64,000 nt of DNA, from NCBI GenBank assembly GCA_022800815.1, contig JAAWRC010000001.1, positions 62,001 through 126,000 on the forward strand, in the 5' to 3' direction. Below the pieces are notes generated by a model. The model was not told the origin of the DNA, made no database searches, and was given only the letters and a program-made list of their open reading frames with translations. Below, piece after piece: positions 55,063 through 64,000 of the stretch (position 1 is its first letter; every line of letters begins with the position of its first letter). A program made the translations under genes and the position numbers. Origin of the DNA: Lachnospiraceae bacterium. Lineage in GTDB: Bacteria; Bacillota; Clostridia; Lachnospirales; Lachnospiraceae.

Positions 55063-56838
55063 ATGAAAAATTTAAAGATTCGCTCAAAACTGACACTGGT
55101 ACTTGTGATCGCAGTACTATGTCTTCTGCTCACGGGTGTCGTGTCTGTGGTCTGCATGACCATCATCAACAAAAAAACCACTGAGATCAATGAAAAGAGC
55201 ATTCCCATGCTGACTGCGACTCAGGAACTTCGGACGGATATGGCCAATTTCCGCAGACTGACTCTTCGCCATGTGTTGACCGAGGGCGACGAGGACATGA
55301 AGACCATTGAGAACGAGCTGACAATTACCAGCGACGAGATCACGGAGGGCCTTTCCAACTGTGCTTCCACAGCGGAGAGCAGCGACGTGAAGCAGATGAT
55401 CCAGAACGTGGAATCCGGCTGGAACACCTATCTGACCTCCTCCACGGAAGTGTTGACCAAGAGCAGGAGCGGGGATACGGAGGGCGCCATGGAAGTCTCC
55501 ATCTCGTCCAGTTCGGATTACGATACCGTGGCGGACCAGCTTGCGGAGCTGGCAAAATACTGTGAGGACCATGCGGAGAACCTGGCCACCGAGTCGGGAA
55601 GCGCATTTCGTTCGGCCAACACCATCATGATTACCATCATCGTCGTCAGCATCCTGCTTCTGATTGCGGGCTCCATGATCGTGATTCGTCTGATCACGAA
55701 GCCGGTCAACGAGTTGGATGAGGTTTCCAAGAAGATTGCGGACGGCGAGCTGGATCTGACGATCAACTATCAGTCCAAGGATGAGCTGGGTGCGCTGGCA
55801 CACAATGTAAACGAAGTGGTTATCCGCCTGAAGGACTACGTGAAATACATCGACGAGATTTCCACCGTGCTGGACGAGATGGCAGACGGCGAGCTGACCG
55901 TCCGCCTGACCTACGATTACGCCGGCGAGTTTGCCAAGGTGAAGACCGCCCTGGAGCATATCGCCGATTCCATGAACGATACCATGACCCGCATCAACGA
56001 GGCTTCCGGGCAGGTGGCAGGCGGGAGCGATCAGGTATCCAGCGCCGCTCAGGCCCTGAGCCAGGGCGCCACCGAGCAGGCTTCCTCCGTGGAGGAGATC
56101 GCAGCCACCATCAACGAGATCTCCACCCATGTCAATGAGAATGCCAAGCGCGCAGAGGATGCAAAAGATCAGGCCGGTGCCACCGCAAACGAGCTGGAGC
56201 TCGGCAAGCAGCAGATGAACAGCATGACGGCGGCCATGGGCCAGATCGAGGATTCGGCCAACGAGATCAGCAAGATCATCAAGACCATCGAGGACATTGC
56301 GTTCCAGACCAACATTCTGGCGCTCAATGCGGCCGTGGAGGCGGCGAGGGCCGGCACTGCGGGCAAGGGCTTTGCGGTCGTGGCCGACGAGGTCCGCAAC
56401 CTGGCCAGCAAGTCCGCCGAGGCTTCCGCAAATACGGCTTCTCTGATCGGTGCGACCATCAAGGCCGTGAAGGAAGGCGCCGACATTGCGGAGCAGACTG
56501 CGGAGTCCTTCAACAAGATTACCGAGATGTCCGAACAGACTGCGTCGATTGTGTTCGAGATCTCCAAGGCTTCCCAGGAGCAGGCGGCTGCCGTGTCCCA
56601 GGTCATGGTGGGGATCGACCAGATTTCCAGCGTGGTACAGACCAATTCGGCGACGGCGGAAGAGAATGCGGCTTCCAGCGAGGAGCTTTCCGGTCAGGCA
56701 CAGGTGCTGAAGGGGCTGGTGTCCAGATTCAAACTGAGAGGCGGTTCTTCCTCCTACAGCGCATCCTCCTACAGTGCGCCCTCCTACGACGATTCCTCCT
56801 ATGTGGAGACGAGAAGCGGCGGGTTAGACAAATATTGA
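55063..56838 (+). CDS. Methyl-accepting chemotaxis protein
   Basis: Chemoreceptor of 591 residues. A first helix (about 10-32), an extracellular four-helix-bundle domain (33-185), a second helix (about 187-208) and a HAMP domain (209-262) are followed by a second HAMP-like segment ([20 protein letters not shown]). The long signalling coil has the tip sequence [20 protein letters not shown], first residues at about 410, with [15 protein letters not shown]. Its C-terminus is Ser/Tyr rich ([17 protein letters not shown]) and lacks an NWETF-type CheR tether. The ATG follows GGAGG. The upstream promoter resembles that of flagellin, so motility-linked expression is likely. Confidence 0.95.
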   Translation: MKNLKIRSKLTLVLVIAVLCLLLTGVVSVVCMTIINKKTTEINEKSIPMLTATQELRTDMANFRRLTLRHVLTEGDEDMKTIENELTITSDEITEGLSNCASTAESSDVKQMIQNVESGWNTYLTSSTEVLTKSRSGDTEGAMEVSISSSSDYDTVADQLAELAKYCEDHAENLATESGSAFRSANTIMITIIVVSILLLIAGSMIVIRLITKPVNELDEVSKKIADGELDLTINYQSKDELGALAHNVNEVVIRLKDYVKYIDEISTVLDEMADGELTVRLTYDYAGEFAKVKTALEHIADSMNDTMTRINEASGQVAGGSDQVSSAAQALSQGATEQASSVEEIAATINEISTHVNENAKRAEDAKDQAGATANELELGKQQMNSMTAAMGQIEDSANEISKIIKTIEDIAFQTNILALNAAVEAARAGTAGKGFAVVADEVRNLASKSAEASANTASLIGATIKAVKEGADIAEQTAESFNKITEMSEQTASIVFEISKASQEQAAAVSQVMVGIDQISSVVQTNSATAEENAASSEELSGQAQVLKGLVSRFKLRGGSSSYSASSYSAPSYDDSSYVETRSGGLDKY

Positions 56839-56924
56839 TCGGATACGCCATTCCGTTGATGCTATGCAGTGCTTAAAATAAATTTTTGTGGAACGAAATC
56901 AAAGAAAAGAAAGGAGAGACAAGA

Positions 56925-57566
56925 ATGATAGTTTCATCTGCGGTAACAAGCCGCTATCAGGCCACCGTTGATATAAAAGCGACCAGAACCGTTGGTCTGT
57001 CCAAGGAAGAGGCGGCGGCCGCCGCTTCCGAGGGGAAGAAGGCGGACGTGGATACGTTTGTCAAGAGCGGCGAGGCGGTGTCCGGGGAGACGAAGAAGCT
57101 TTCCGCCACGGACCTTCAGAAGTATCAGGAGCAGAGAGAGCAGTCCTTCACGAAGATGATCAACGACATCGTGAGCAAGCAGGCCAATGCGGGAAAGAAG
57201 GCAGAGCAGCTTGCGAAGAAGGGACTCACGAAAGACTTTTTCAGCGATCTCACGGTGACGCCGGAGCAGGCGCTGGCGGCGAAACAGTCCATCGGAGAGG
57301 ACGGCGAGTGGGGCGTCAATGCGGTGGCCACCAGGATCATGGACATGTGCGTCGCACTTTCCGGGGGAGACTCCTCCAAGGTCGAGGAAATGCGGGCTGC
57401 CGTTGACAAGGGCTTCAAGCAGGCCATGGGACAGTGGGGCGGTTCCCTTCCCTCCATCTGCAGTCAGACCCATGACGAGATCAACAAGCGTTTCGACTAC
57501 TGGAAGCAGAACGGGAGCCTGGATGGTTACGAGTACCAGAGGGCAGCTTCCGATTCGGAAGAATAA
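56925..57566 (+). CDS. DUF5610-like protein
   Basis: Soluble protein of 213 residues. The second half, GEWGVNAVATRIMDMCVALS with DKGFKQAMGQWGGSLPSICS (about 124-186), resembles DUF5610 domains, which occur in proteins of flagellated bacteria. The first half is helical with Ala/Lys-rich stretches. No signal peptide or membrane segment. ATG 56925 follows AAGGAGA. It lies between the chemoreceptor and flgB and ends at a terminator; the placement suggests a motility link, but the function is unknown. The repeated Lys-Ala coils might bind the flagellar export machinery, which is only a guess. Confidence 0.6.
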   Translation: MIVSSAVTSRYQATVDIKATRTVGLSKEEAAAAASEGKKADVDTFVKSGEAVSGETKKLSATDLQKYQEQREQSFTKMINDIVSKQANAGKKAEQLAKKGLTKDFFSDLTVTPEQALAAKQSIGEDGEWGVNAVATRIMDMCVALSGGDSSKVEEMRAAVDKGFKQAMGQWGGSLPSICSQTHDEINKRFDYWKQNGSLDGYEYQRAASDSEE

Positions 57567-57595
57567 AAGAACTGTAAATGAAGAAAATATCAGAA

Positions 57596-57624
57596 GGGCG
57601 AAGTCCATGAGACTTCGCCTCTTT
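57596..57624 (+). terminator. Terminator after the DUF5610-like gene
   Basis: GGCGAAGT and ACTTCGCC (57612-57619) form an 8-bp stem followed by TCTTTG. Between here and flgB (57625-57882) only the promoter at 57810-57838 was recognised. Confidence 0.7.
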
Positions 57625-57809
57625 GTTGAAAATAAAAAAATATCGACAAAATACTATTGTTTTTGCCCCCGAAAATGTGATATGATAATAAAGAAATTTT
57701 TGGCTTGAGGCAGAGCAGAAGAAGATTGACAGAAAGGCTGGCTGAAAGATCGGCTGGATGAAAAATCTAGCTATGGCAGGAACTGTTTTTTCCTTTTTTG
57801 TATTGCCTA

Positions 57810-57838
57810 TTGCTTTTGGAAACAGATCTTGATATACT
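57810..57838 (+). promoter_or_regulatory. flgB promoter
   Basis: TTGCTT (57810-57815) and TATACT (57833-57838), 17 bp apart, 44 bp upstream of the flgB start; a sigma-A-type promoter, as expected for early flagellar genes. Confidence 0.6.
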
Positions 57839-57882
57839 GAGTAAGTCGGAACGAACGAGACCAGAGAGAAGGAGTGATTTTT

Positions 57883-58278
57883 GTGGCCGGTTTATATGGG
57901 AACGGCATTGAGTTGACAGAGAAAATGATGGACTTTTTGTGGGAGAGGCAGAACGTGGGCCTGAACAACGTGGCGAACGTTGACACTCCCGGCTATAAGA
58001 CCAGATACATAACCTTTGAGGAAACCCTTCGCAAAAAGCTGCAGGGTGCCAGCCAGGGAGAAGGGAACGGAACCAAATCGGCAGTCTATCAGGCCATTCA
58101 TTCTTCCCGCGCCAGGCTGCATGTCGACGAGTCCACGTCTACCCGCCTGGATGGGAACAACGTGGACATGGACCAGGAGCAGGTGGATCTGGTGAGGACG
58201 GCATATGAATACCAGTTTATGCTGCAGTCGGTCAACAACGATCTCAAACGGCTGCAGAGTGCGGCGAAGGCGTTCTGA
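57883..58278 (+). CDS. flgB: Flagellar basal-body rod protein FlgB
   Basis: Proximal rod protein, 131 residues. RQNVGLNNVANVDTPGYK (about 25-42) is the FlgB/FlgC signature. QVDLVRTAYEYQFMLQSVNN near the end is the C-terminal coiled coil. GTG 57883 is preferred because AAGGAG lies eight bases upstream; an in-frame GTG at 57874 overlaps that site. FlgC, normally next and overlapping or nearly so, is absent. A terminator follows at 58333. FlgB works with FlgC, FlgF and FlgG in the rod, so flgC should exist elsewhere in the genome. Confidence 0.93.
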   Translation: MAGLYGNGIELTEKMMDFLWERQNVGLNNVANVDTPGYKTRYITFEETLRKKLQGASQGEGNGTKSAVYQAIHSSRARLHVDESTSTRLDGNNVDMDQEQVDLVRTAYEYQFMLQSVNNDLKRLQSAAKAF

Positions 58279-58332
58279 TGCCTGCTGGCGTGAAGGACGG
58301 CTTTGCCCGCGGGAAATATTGAGTTTAATACA

Positions 58333-58369
58333 GAAAACCGAATGGGATATTACTGTCCGGTTTTCTTTT
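58333..58369 (+). terminator. Intrinsic terminator between flgB and fliE
   Basis: GAAAACCG (58333-58340) and CGGTTTTC (58358-58365) form a perfect 8-bp stem followed by TTTT. It would split flgB from the fliE operon. Confidence 0.65.
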
Positions 58370-58392
58370 GTGTAAAAATGGAAGGAGCAGGG

Positions 58393-58725
58393 ATGGCTAT
58401 GGAATTCGAAGGAACGCAGTTTATTACGCCGATGACGGCATGGGGAAGAATCGGAGAGACTGGAAACGATGCGGGGCAGAAGGTTGTCAGGAGCGGCGAC
58501 GAGGTCGAACTTTTTTCCGACGTGTTTCACAACGTGATCAATCAGGTCTACACCACGCAGGCGGATGTGGAGAACAAGCAGTATCTCCTGAGTACGGGAC
58601 AGCTTGACAATGTACATACGCTACCCATTGCGGAAATGAAGGCCGCCCTCAGCGTGGATATCCTGATTTCGCTGAGGAACAAGGCACTGGAATCCTACAA
58701 TGAGCTGATGAAGATCAACGTGTAA
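58393..58725 (+). CDS. fliE: Flagellar hook-basal body protein FliE
   Basis: Adapter between the MS ring and rod, 110 residues. The C-terminal LSVDILISLRNKALESYNEL with MKINV is the conserved FliE end (canonical pattern 'LMIQVRNKxxEAYQEIMRM'). The N-terminal part is poorly conserved, as usual. ATG 58393 follows AAGGAG; a second ATG at 58399 is possible. fliF starts shortly after. This gene occupies the place after flgB where flgC would be expected. Confidence 0.88.
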   Translation: MAMEFEGTQFITPMTAWGRIGETGNDAGQKVVRSGDEVELFSDVFHNVINQVYTTQADVENKQYLLSTGQLDNVHTLPIAEMKAALSVDILISLRNKALESYNELMKINV

Positions 58726-58757
58726 TTAAAATTCGATAGTGAAGGTTGGGGAAGAAC

Positions 58758-60470
58758 GTGCAGAGGTTCAAAGAGTGGTGGCAGAAACTGGCATCGAAGA
58801 CAAAAAAGCAGCTGTTGATCCTGGTGGGAGGAACCGTGGTTCTCGCACTGGTGATTACGGCGATCGTATTTCTGAACAAAGATAACAGTTACAGCGTCCT
58901 GTTTACGAGCATGAATCAGTCGGAGGCTGCACAGGTTGCAAACCTTTTGCAGGATTCGGACATTTCCTTCCGGTACAATGAAAGTACCGGTACGATTTCT
59001 GTGCCCACCTCGGCGGTGGACCAGACCAGGGCGAATCTTTTGAGTCAGGGATATCCGAAAAGCGGATTTTCCTATGACATGTATATCGACCATGCGGGGC
59101 TGATGTCCACGGAATCGGACAGGAAGCAGTATTCGCTTTATGACCTTCAGAACAGGCTGGGTGAGACGATCCGGCTTTTTGACGGCGTGCAGGATGCGAC
59201 GGTGACGATCAACCAGGAGAAGGAGTCGACCTATGCCTTAGGAGACGATTCGGCGTCGGAGGCCTCCGCCTCGGCCGTGGTGACCATGGAAAACGGGCGC
59301 ACACTTTCGCCGGAAGGGGCGGACGCCATCCGCCGTCTGATCAGCACCTCGGTGAAGGGCATGACCTTTACCAATATTTCCGTGTTTGACGCAGCGACCA
59401 TGCAGGAGGTGGGCAGCGGCGGCGGAACGGGGACGACGGCTGCGGCGAATGACCTGACGGAGCTGACCAGTCTGATCGAAAGCAATATTGCGTCAAATAT
59501 CCGAACTATCCTGGAGAAGATCTACGGACGGGGAAAGGTGGAGGTGGCGGTCAAGGGCACCGTGGACATGGCGACCCTGCTGCAGGAGAGCACCACCTAC
59601 AGCACTCCGGAAAAGATAGATGACGAAGACAAAACAGGCTTCATTGAAAGGGAAACCCTGGCGGGGGACAGCGAGACCGACGAGACTACGGCCGACGGGG
59701 GCGTGGCGGGGGCCGACGGCAATGCGGAGACGCCCCGCTATGAATGGGAAAACGGAGATGGTACGGGGAGTGCCTATAATTATAGCCACGTTGACCGTCA
59801 ATATCTGTATAACATGGTCAAGGAGCAGCGCCAGGTCGATCCCGGAGTGCTGCAAAATGCCACGGTCAGCGTGGTGATCGACACGGATGACATGTCCGTG
59901 GCGGATGCGGAGCTTCGGAGTCTGGTGGCCAACGCCTCCGGGATTTCGGCCGAGGATGCGGCGAACAACATTACCATTATCCGGACTCTGTCTGCGGAAT
60001 CGAAGGCGCAGGCGGGGGAGGACAGCGTCCAGACGGTACAGCCCGGGCCCGGAGAGGGAGGCGGACTGCCCCTTCCGATCCTGATTGCAATCATTGCGGG
60101 CGGTGTTTTGCTTTTCCTGATTCTGCTTCTTTTGCTGCTCAGGAGAAAGAAAAAGAAGAAAAAAGCCAAGGAGGAAGAGGAACTTCTCGCCATGCCGGCC
60201 GACGCCCTCGGAGCTGCGGCGGGCGACGGATGGTCTGAGGGAGAGGCTCCCAGTGCGGCGGTTGCGTCGATCCTGGAGGAGGAGGAGGAGACCTCGCAGA
60301 ACGAAGAGATCATCAAGCTTAAGATGCAGCGGAACATGAAACTGAAACAGAATATCGGCGAGATGGTGGATCAGAATCCGCAGATCGTTGCCAAGCTCGT
60401 GCAGGGATGGCTGACCAGTGAGGAGGGTGGTAGAAATGGCGGAGGCCGCAGTTCAGACAAACATAAATAA
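58758..60470 (+). CDS. fliF: Flagellar MS-ring protein FliF
   Basis: Forms the MS ring in the membrane. About 570 residues: a first helix (about 20-40), a YscJ/FliF ring domain (SYSVLFTSMNQSEAAQVANL, then VDQTRANLLSQGYPKSGFSY), a second ring-building domain, an acidic Gly/Asp/Thr-rich insert (about 300-340), a second helix (PLPILIAIIAGGVLLFLILL) and a basic cytoplasmic stretch. The C-terminal EEIIKLKMQRNMKLKQNIGE region binds FliG. The start is uncertain: GTG 58758 after GGGGA is chosen, with TTG 58746 as the alternative. The end overlaps the fliG start by 35 bp, and the last residues (GGRNGGGRSSDKHK) are read through that overlap. Confidence 0.93.
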   Translation: MQRFKEWWQKLASKTKKQLLILVGGTVVLALVITAIVFLNKDNSYSVLFTSMNQSEAAQVANLLQDSDISFRYNESTGTISVPTSAVDQTRANLLSQGYPKSGFSYDMYIDHAGLMSTESDRKQYSLYDLQNRLGETIRLFDGVQDATVTINQEKESTYALGDDSASEASASAVVTMENGRTLSPEGADAIRRLISTSVKGMTFTNISVFDAATMQEVGSGGGTGTTAAANDLTELTSLIESNIASNIRTILEKIYGRGKVEVAVKGTVDMATLLQESTTYSTPEKIDDEDKTGFIERETLAGDSETDETTADGGVAGADGNAETPRYEWENGDGTGSAYNYSHVDRQYLYNMVKEQRQVDPGVLQNATVSVVIDTDDMSVADAELRSLVANASGISAEDAANNITIIRTLSAESKAQAGEDSVQTVQPGPGEGGGLPLPILIAIIAGGVLLFLILLLLLLRRKKKKKKAKEEEELLAMPADALGAAAGDGWSEGEAPSAAVASILEEEEETSQNEEIIKLKMQRNMKLKQNIGEMVDQNPQIVAKLVQGWLTSEEGGRNGGGRSSDKHK

Positions 60471-61500
60471 AGATGGCCAGGCGGAGGAAAAGAAGGTTGC
60501 GCTGACTCCCAAGCAGAAGGCGGCCATTGTCATCGTGTCCCTGGGGGCTGACCGGGCCTCCCAGATTTATAAGTATCTGAGCGAGCAGGATATCGAGGAT
60601 CTGACCTACGAGGTGGCGAAGCTTGGCAAGACCAGCAACGCCCAGGTGGAGGAGGCCCTGGATGAGTTTTACAAGCTCTGTCTGACCCATAAGATGATGA
60701 CGGACGGCGGGCTGGATTATGCCAGAAACGTTCTGGAGAAGGCTTTCGGAGACACGACGGCCAGGTCGCTTTTGGAGAGGGTTTCCAAGACCCTGCAGTC
60801 CAAACCGTTTAACTTCTTCACGAAGGGGGATCCGAAGGCGCTGCTTTCCCTTCTGCAGCACGAGCGATCCCAGGTGATCGTCCTGATCCTGTCCTACATG
60901 GACCCCGAGCAGGCGGCCGGGATTCTGGAGCAGCTTCCGGAGGAGAAACGAATTCCGGTGCTGGAGGGCATGGCAAATATGGACCGGGTGTCCCCGGAGG
61001 CCATCGCCATCGTGGAGGAGGAGATGAAGCGGAAGTTTTCCGCAATCATCACCAGCGAGGACAACACGAATCTGGGCGGTATCGATTACGTGGCGGACAT
61101 TATGAACCACGTGGACCGCAGCAGCGAGAGGAAGATTTTCGAGGAGCTGGGCAAGACCAATCCGGACCTGGCCCAGGACATCCGGGACAAAATGTTCATT
61201 TTCGAGAACATTTTGGATATGGACGATCGTTCCGTGCAGCGCTTTGTGCGTGACTGTGACTCCAAGGACGTGGTGTACGCCCTCAAGACGGCGTCTCAGG
61301 AAATGCAGGACATTTTCTTCAGCAACATGTCCAAGCGGATGGCGGAGACGGTCCGCGCCGATTTGGAGATCACGACCAACGTCCGCCTGAAGGACGTGGA
61401 AGAGGCGCAGCAGCGTATTGTTAACCTGATTCGAAATCTGGAGGAGAGAGGCGAGGTAATCATTAAGAAGGGCGGTGACGAGGATGATATCATCGTCTAA
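60436..61500 (+). CDS. fliG: Flagellar motor switch protein FliG
   Basis: Rotor protein that interacts with FliF, FliM and the stators. The 354 residues include the N-terminal domain (ALTPKQKAAIVIVSLGADRA), the middle domain with QHERSQVIVLILSYMDPEQA (the EHPQ-type motif varied to QHERSQ), and the C-terminal torque helix region ENILDMDDRSVQRFVRDCDS, with charged residues. ATG 60436 follows GGAGGG inside fliF, so translation is coupled. It overlaps fliH at its 3' end. Standard length; functional. Confidence 0.95.
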   Translation: MAEAAVQTNINKDGQAEEKKVALTPKQKAAIVIVSLGADRASQIYKYLSEQDIEDLTYEVAKLGKTSNAQVEEALDEFYKLCLTHKMMTDGGLDYARNVLEKAFGDTTARSLLERVSKTLQSKPFNFFTKGDPKALLSLLQHERSQVIVLILSYMDPEQAAGILEQLPEEKRIPVLEGMANMDRVSPEAIAIVEEEMKRKFSAIITSEDNTNLGGIDYVADIMNHVDRSSERKIFEELGKTNPDLAQDIRDKMFIFENILDMDDRSVQRFVRDCDSKDVVYALKTASQEMQDIFFSNMSKRMAETVRADLEITTNVRLKDVEEAQQRIVNLIRNLEERGEVIIKKGGDEDDIIV

Positions 61501-62323
61501 AAACGTGATTAAGGCGTGGAGTCCGGAGAAGGTCCGCGATTTCATTCCACCTCTGACAGCCTCCAAACCGGTTATACGGGAGCTTGACCGGCGGGATCTG
61601 GATCAGCCGGTGAAGCAGGAACAGGCGGTAACGGAAGAAGAATTTTACATAGATGAAGAGCTGAAAGCCCTGAGGGCCATGGAGGAAGCGGCCAGGGAAG
61701 CGGACGAGAAAGCGGAGCTTGCCTTAAAAGAAGCGCGGGAGCAGGCGGAGGAGATGCTTGAAGCCGCCAGGGCGGAGGCGGAGAACATCAGGGAAGAGGC
61801 CAGACAGGCGGGCTATGCCAGGGGCCTGGAGGAGGGCCGGCAGGCGGGCAAGGCGGAGTCCATCGGAAAGATGGAGGCGGTCCTGGCGGAACAGAAGCAG
61901 GAAGTGAGTCAGGAGCTCGAGGAGACGGTCGCCAGTGTCGAGAGGGCAAAGGCCAAGTGTCTGAGGGACTATCTGGACCAGCTCAGGGACTGTGCCTTCG
62001 CAGTGGCGGAAAAGGTGATTCACACCAGCCTGGAAGCCAGCGGCGACATCATCAGAAGGATGATCGTGTTTGAGACCGAGAAGTTAAAGAAGACGGCCTG
62101 GCTCAAGATCTATCTGGAAAAACTGGATTATGACATGATGATGGAGGCGGACGTGGATCTGGTGACGGAGCTTACCAGGGTGTCGGACAATATCAAGTTC
62201 GTCGTCATGGAAAAGGAGCAGCGGGGAAGCTGTATCATCGAGACGCCGGAGGAGATTCTCGACATCGGCGTGGAGACGCAGATGGAAAACATTCGTGAGA
62301 TCACAGGAACCATACGCGCATAG
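61484..62323 (+). CDS. fliH: Flagellar assembly protein FliH
   Basis: Regulator of the export ATPase FliI. The 279-residue protein has a poorly conserved N-terminus, then a long Ala/Glu-rich coiled coil (about 60-160, EAREQAEEMLEAARAEAENI) with GYARGLEEGRQAG, and a C-terminal domain (FAVAEKVIHTSLEASGDIIR) that contacts FliI. ATG 61484 is chosen, with the overlap into fliG; GTG 61475 is possible. It is followed by fliI after 20 bp. It resembles V-type ATPase E subunits, as FliH does. Confidence 0.9.
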   Translation: MISSSKNVIKAWSPEKVRDFIPPLTASKPVIRELDRRDLDQPVKQEQAVTEEEFYIDEELKALRAMEEAAREADEKAELALKEAREQAEEMLEAARAEAENIREEARQAGYARGLEEGRQAGKAESIGKMEAVLAEQKQEVSQELEETVASVERAKAKCLRDYLDQLRDCAFAVAEKVIHTSLEASGDIIRRMIVFETEKLKKTAWLKIYLEKLDYDMMMEADVDLVTELTRVSDNIKFVVMEKEQRGSCIIETPEEILDIGVETQMENIREITGTIRA

Positions 62324-62343
62324 AATAAAGGAGCAGGACGGCT

Positions 62344-63645
62344 ATGTTTAAAAAGCTGCCGCAGCTGATCGCCAATTCAGAGACCATCAGCCGAATCGGA
62401 AAAATTGAAAATGTAGTCGGAATGTCCGTGGAGGCGTCAGGCGGGAGAAGCAGCATCGGCGACATCGTGATGATTTACAACGAGGAGCAGAACCGGCAGA
62501 TCCGGGCCGAGGTGGTGGGTTTCAAGGAGAACCGCATTCAGCTGATGGCCTATGAGAATACCAGCGGAATCAGTGCGGGAAGCTTTGTGAGAAATACGAG
62601 GAGACGCCTGAAGGTTCCCGTGGGGGACTTCCTTCGGGGCCGGATCATCAATGCCATGGGGGAACCCATAGACGGGGGGCCTGAACTGCATCCCACAAGA
62701 TTTTACTCCGTGGATTCTCCGGGAATTAACCCTTTGGACAGACCGCCAATCCGGGAGCGGCTGGAGTTTGGCGTGAAAGCCATTGACGGGCTGAATACCA
62801 TCGGGAAGGGCCAGAGAATCGGTATTTTTGCCGGTTCCGGGGTCGGAAAAAGTACCCTGATGGGGATGATTGCCAAAAATGTGAAGACGGATATCAACGT
62901 GATCGCCCTGGTGGGCGAGCGTGGCCGTGAGGTCCTGGAGTTCGTCCAGAAAGATTTGGGGGAGGAGGGCATGAGCCGCTCCGTGTTGGTGGTGGCCACC
63001 TCGGACCAGCCGGCCATGCTCCGCATGAAATGCCCGCTGGTGGCGACGACCATCGCAGAATATTTCAGGGATCAGGGCCTGGACGTTCTTCTGATGATGG
63101 ACTCCCTCACCCGTTATGCCATGGCACAGCGGGAAATCGGCCTGGCCATCGGGGAGCCGCCCATTGCGAGGGGATACACGCCTTCCATTTATGCGGAGTT
63201 TCCCAAGCTCCTGGAGCGGAGCGGCAATTTCGACAGGGGCTCCATCACCGGGGTTTACACGGTGCTGGTGGAGGGCGACGATACCAACGAGCCGATCTCC
63301 GACACGGTCCGGGGCATTCTGGACGGCCACATCGTCTTAAGCCGTCAGCTTGCCAATGAGAATCATTTCCCGGCCATTGACATCGGTGCCAGCATTTCCA
63401 GACTGATGGTGGAGATCGTTCCGGAGCAGCACAAGAAGGTTGACGGGCGTTTCCGGAACCTTTTGGCCCTGTATCAGAAAAATGCGGACCTGATCGCCAT
63501 CGGGGCTTACAAGAAAGGCACCAATCCCGCCCTGGACGAGGCGGTTTCCAAAATAAACGGTATGAACGGATTCCTGAAACAGGGGATCAACGAGAGTTTT
63601 TCTTATGAAGAGACAGTGCGGCTTATGACGGACATTGCCGGATAA
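62344..63645 (+). CDS. fliI: Flagellar export ATPase FliI
   Basis: Hexameric ATPase of the flagellar type III export system, related to F1-beta. The 433-residue chain has an N-terminal beta barrel (GDIVMIYNEEQNRQIRAEVV), the Walker A loop FAGSGVGKST with K169, the Walker B region LDVLLMMDSLTRYAMAQREI and the typical GEPPIARGYTPSIYAEFPKL. The ATG follows AAGGAG. It is the sixth gene of the flgB-fliE-fliF-fliG-fliH-fliI series and is followed by fliJ after 21 bp. All ATPase motifs intact. Confidence 0.96.
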   Translation: MFKKLPQLIANSETISRIGKIENVVGMSVEASGGRSSIGDIVMIYNEEQNRQIRAEVVGFKENRIQLMAYENTSGISAGSFVRNTRRRLKVPVGDFLRGRIINAMGEPIDGGPELHPTRFYSVDSPGINPLDRPPIRERLEFGVKAIDGLNTIGKGQRIGIFAGSGVGKSTLMGMIAKNVKTDINVIALVGERGREVLEFVQKDLGEEGMSRSVLVVATSDQPAMLRMKCPLVATTIAEYFRDQGLDVLLMMDSLTRYAMAQREIGLAIGEPPIARGYTPSIYAEFPKLLERSGNFDRGSITGVYTVLVEGDDTNEPISDTVRGILDGHIVLSRQLANENHFPAIDIGASISRLMVEIVPEQHKKVDGRFRNLLALYQKNADLIAIGAYKKGTNPALDEAVSKINGMNGFLKQGINESFSYEETVRLMTDIAG

Positions 63646-63666
63646 TGGACATGGAGGGATTTTTAA

Positions 63667-64000
63667 GTGAAGCGGTTTCAATACAGTCTGGAAACGGTTT
63701 TGAATTACAAGACACAGGTTTTGGACGGTTTAAAGAAGGAACACGCTGTGATCTTAAAAAGCGTGAACGACAAAAAAGAAGAGATCAGGCAGTTAAACGG
63801 CAGGCTTCAGGATTATGAGGGAAGCTTTGACGAGACGAAGACGGCCGGGGCGCCCATTGAGACATATCTGCTCTATGACATGTGCATTGAGCGGATGGAG
63901 GAGCGCATTGAGCAGGAGAAGGAGCGTCTGGTGGTTTTGAAGACAAAAGAGGAGAAGAAGAAGAGCGAGGTGATCGACGCAAAGGTGGACACCTCCAAGT
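63667..64000 (+). CDS. fliJ: Flagellar export protein FliJ, 3'-truncated by the window end
   Basis: First 111 codons of a coiled-coil export chaperone. KRFQYSLETVLNYKTQVLDG is the FliJ opening, followed by heptad-rich Lys/Glu segments (EERIEQEKERLVVLKTKEEK). The start is GTG 63667, eight bases after GGAGGG. FliJ of about 145 residues interacts with FliI and FlhA. The window stops inside the gene. Confidence 0.88.
   Translation, partial: MKRFQYSLETVLNYKTQVLDGLKKEHAVILKSVNDKKEEIRQLNGRLQDYEGSFDETKTAGAPIETYLLYDMCIERMEERIEQEKERLVVLKTKEEKKKSEVIDAKVDTSK

Noticed and set aside
58303-58331. TTGCCC-N17-TAATAC as a fliE promoter
   Set aside because: Its start point would fall inside the terminator stem at 58333-58365, so transcripts would end at once; treated as chance.

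Overview
The window reads as chromosome of a GC-rich, flagellated, endospore-forming Firmicute, most plausibly a Lachnospiraceae-type Clostridia. The evidence is an uninterrupted sigK, a ytvI-type sporulation permease gene, strong GGAGG ribosome-binding sites, a flgB-fliEFGHIJ block, a DauR-type regulator and rubredoxin. No rRNA, tRNA, CRISPR array, intact insertion sequence or prophage was seen.

Layout. 1-2.7 kb: end of a Gx-transporter gene, rnpB, metY and a divergent Rrf2 regulator gene with an inverted repeat on the metY promoter. 2.7-5.2 kb: a decaying surface-sugar cassette of three damaged genes. 5.4-9.2 kb: sigK, flagellin, carbonic anhydrase, PAP2 phosphatase, NUDIX. 9.2-10.7 kb: pyrBI. 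10.8-17.9 kb: VanW-type protein, then a TetR regulator with a DUF308-MMPL-heptad-repeat operon. 17.9-21.3 kb: frameshifted MATE gene with its MarR regulator, a TipA-type MerR regulator, NUDIX. 21.5-30.7 kb: a cell-surface polymer cluster. 30.7-36.2 kb: dut, degV, TPR lipoprotein, hflX, thyA-dfr-rubredoxin. 36.3-40.5 kb: a reverse-strand operon that looks like D-amino-acid catabolism. 40.7-44.4 kb: radical-SAM/DUF4130 DNA-metabolism pair, deoC, cdd. 44.5-52.5 kb: zinc-ribbon membrane protein, a TPR protein with a degenerate AAA+ domain, a nucleotidyltransferase, a two-component system, ytvI. 52.6-64 kb: FtsA-like ATPase, chemoreceptor, DUF5610-like protein, flgB, fliE, fliF, fliG, fliH, fliI and the start of fliJ.

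The most interesting region is 21.5-30.7 kb. It combines an alkaline-phosphatase-superfamily membrane transferase, a signal peptidase, one polypeptide that joins a YidC/Oxa1 insertase to a CDP-glycerol glycerophosphotransferase, a winged-helix/nucleotidyltransferase/choline-kinase fusion, a LicC-type cytidylyltransferase and a BCCT choline/betaine-type carrier. Together these suggest choline uptake, phosphorylation, CDP activation and decoration of a teichoic-acid-like polymer, comparable to the pneumococcal lic system but differently built. No licD is present in the window.

Other notable points are the absence of flgC from its usual place, a family of small palindromic repeats at 36-43 kb, a 232-bp nested inverted repeat upstream of degV, and several well-formed promoters with operator-like dyads. 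Family assignments come from reading the translated sequences; no database search was run.
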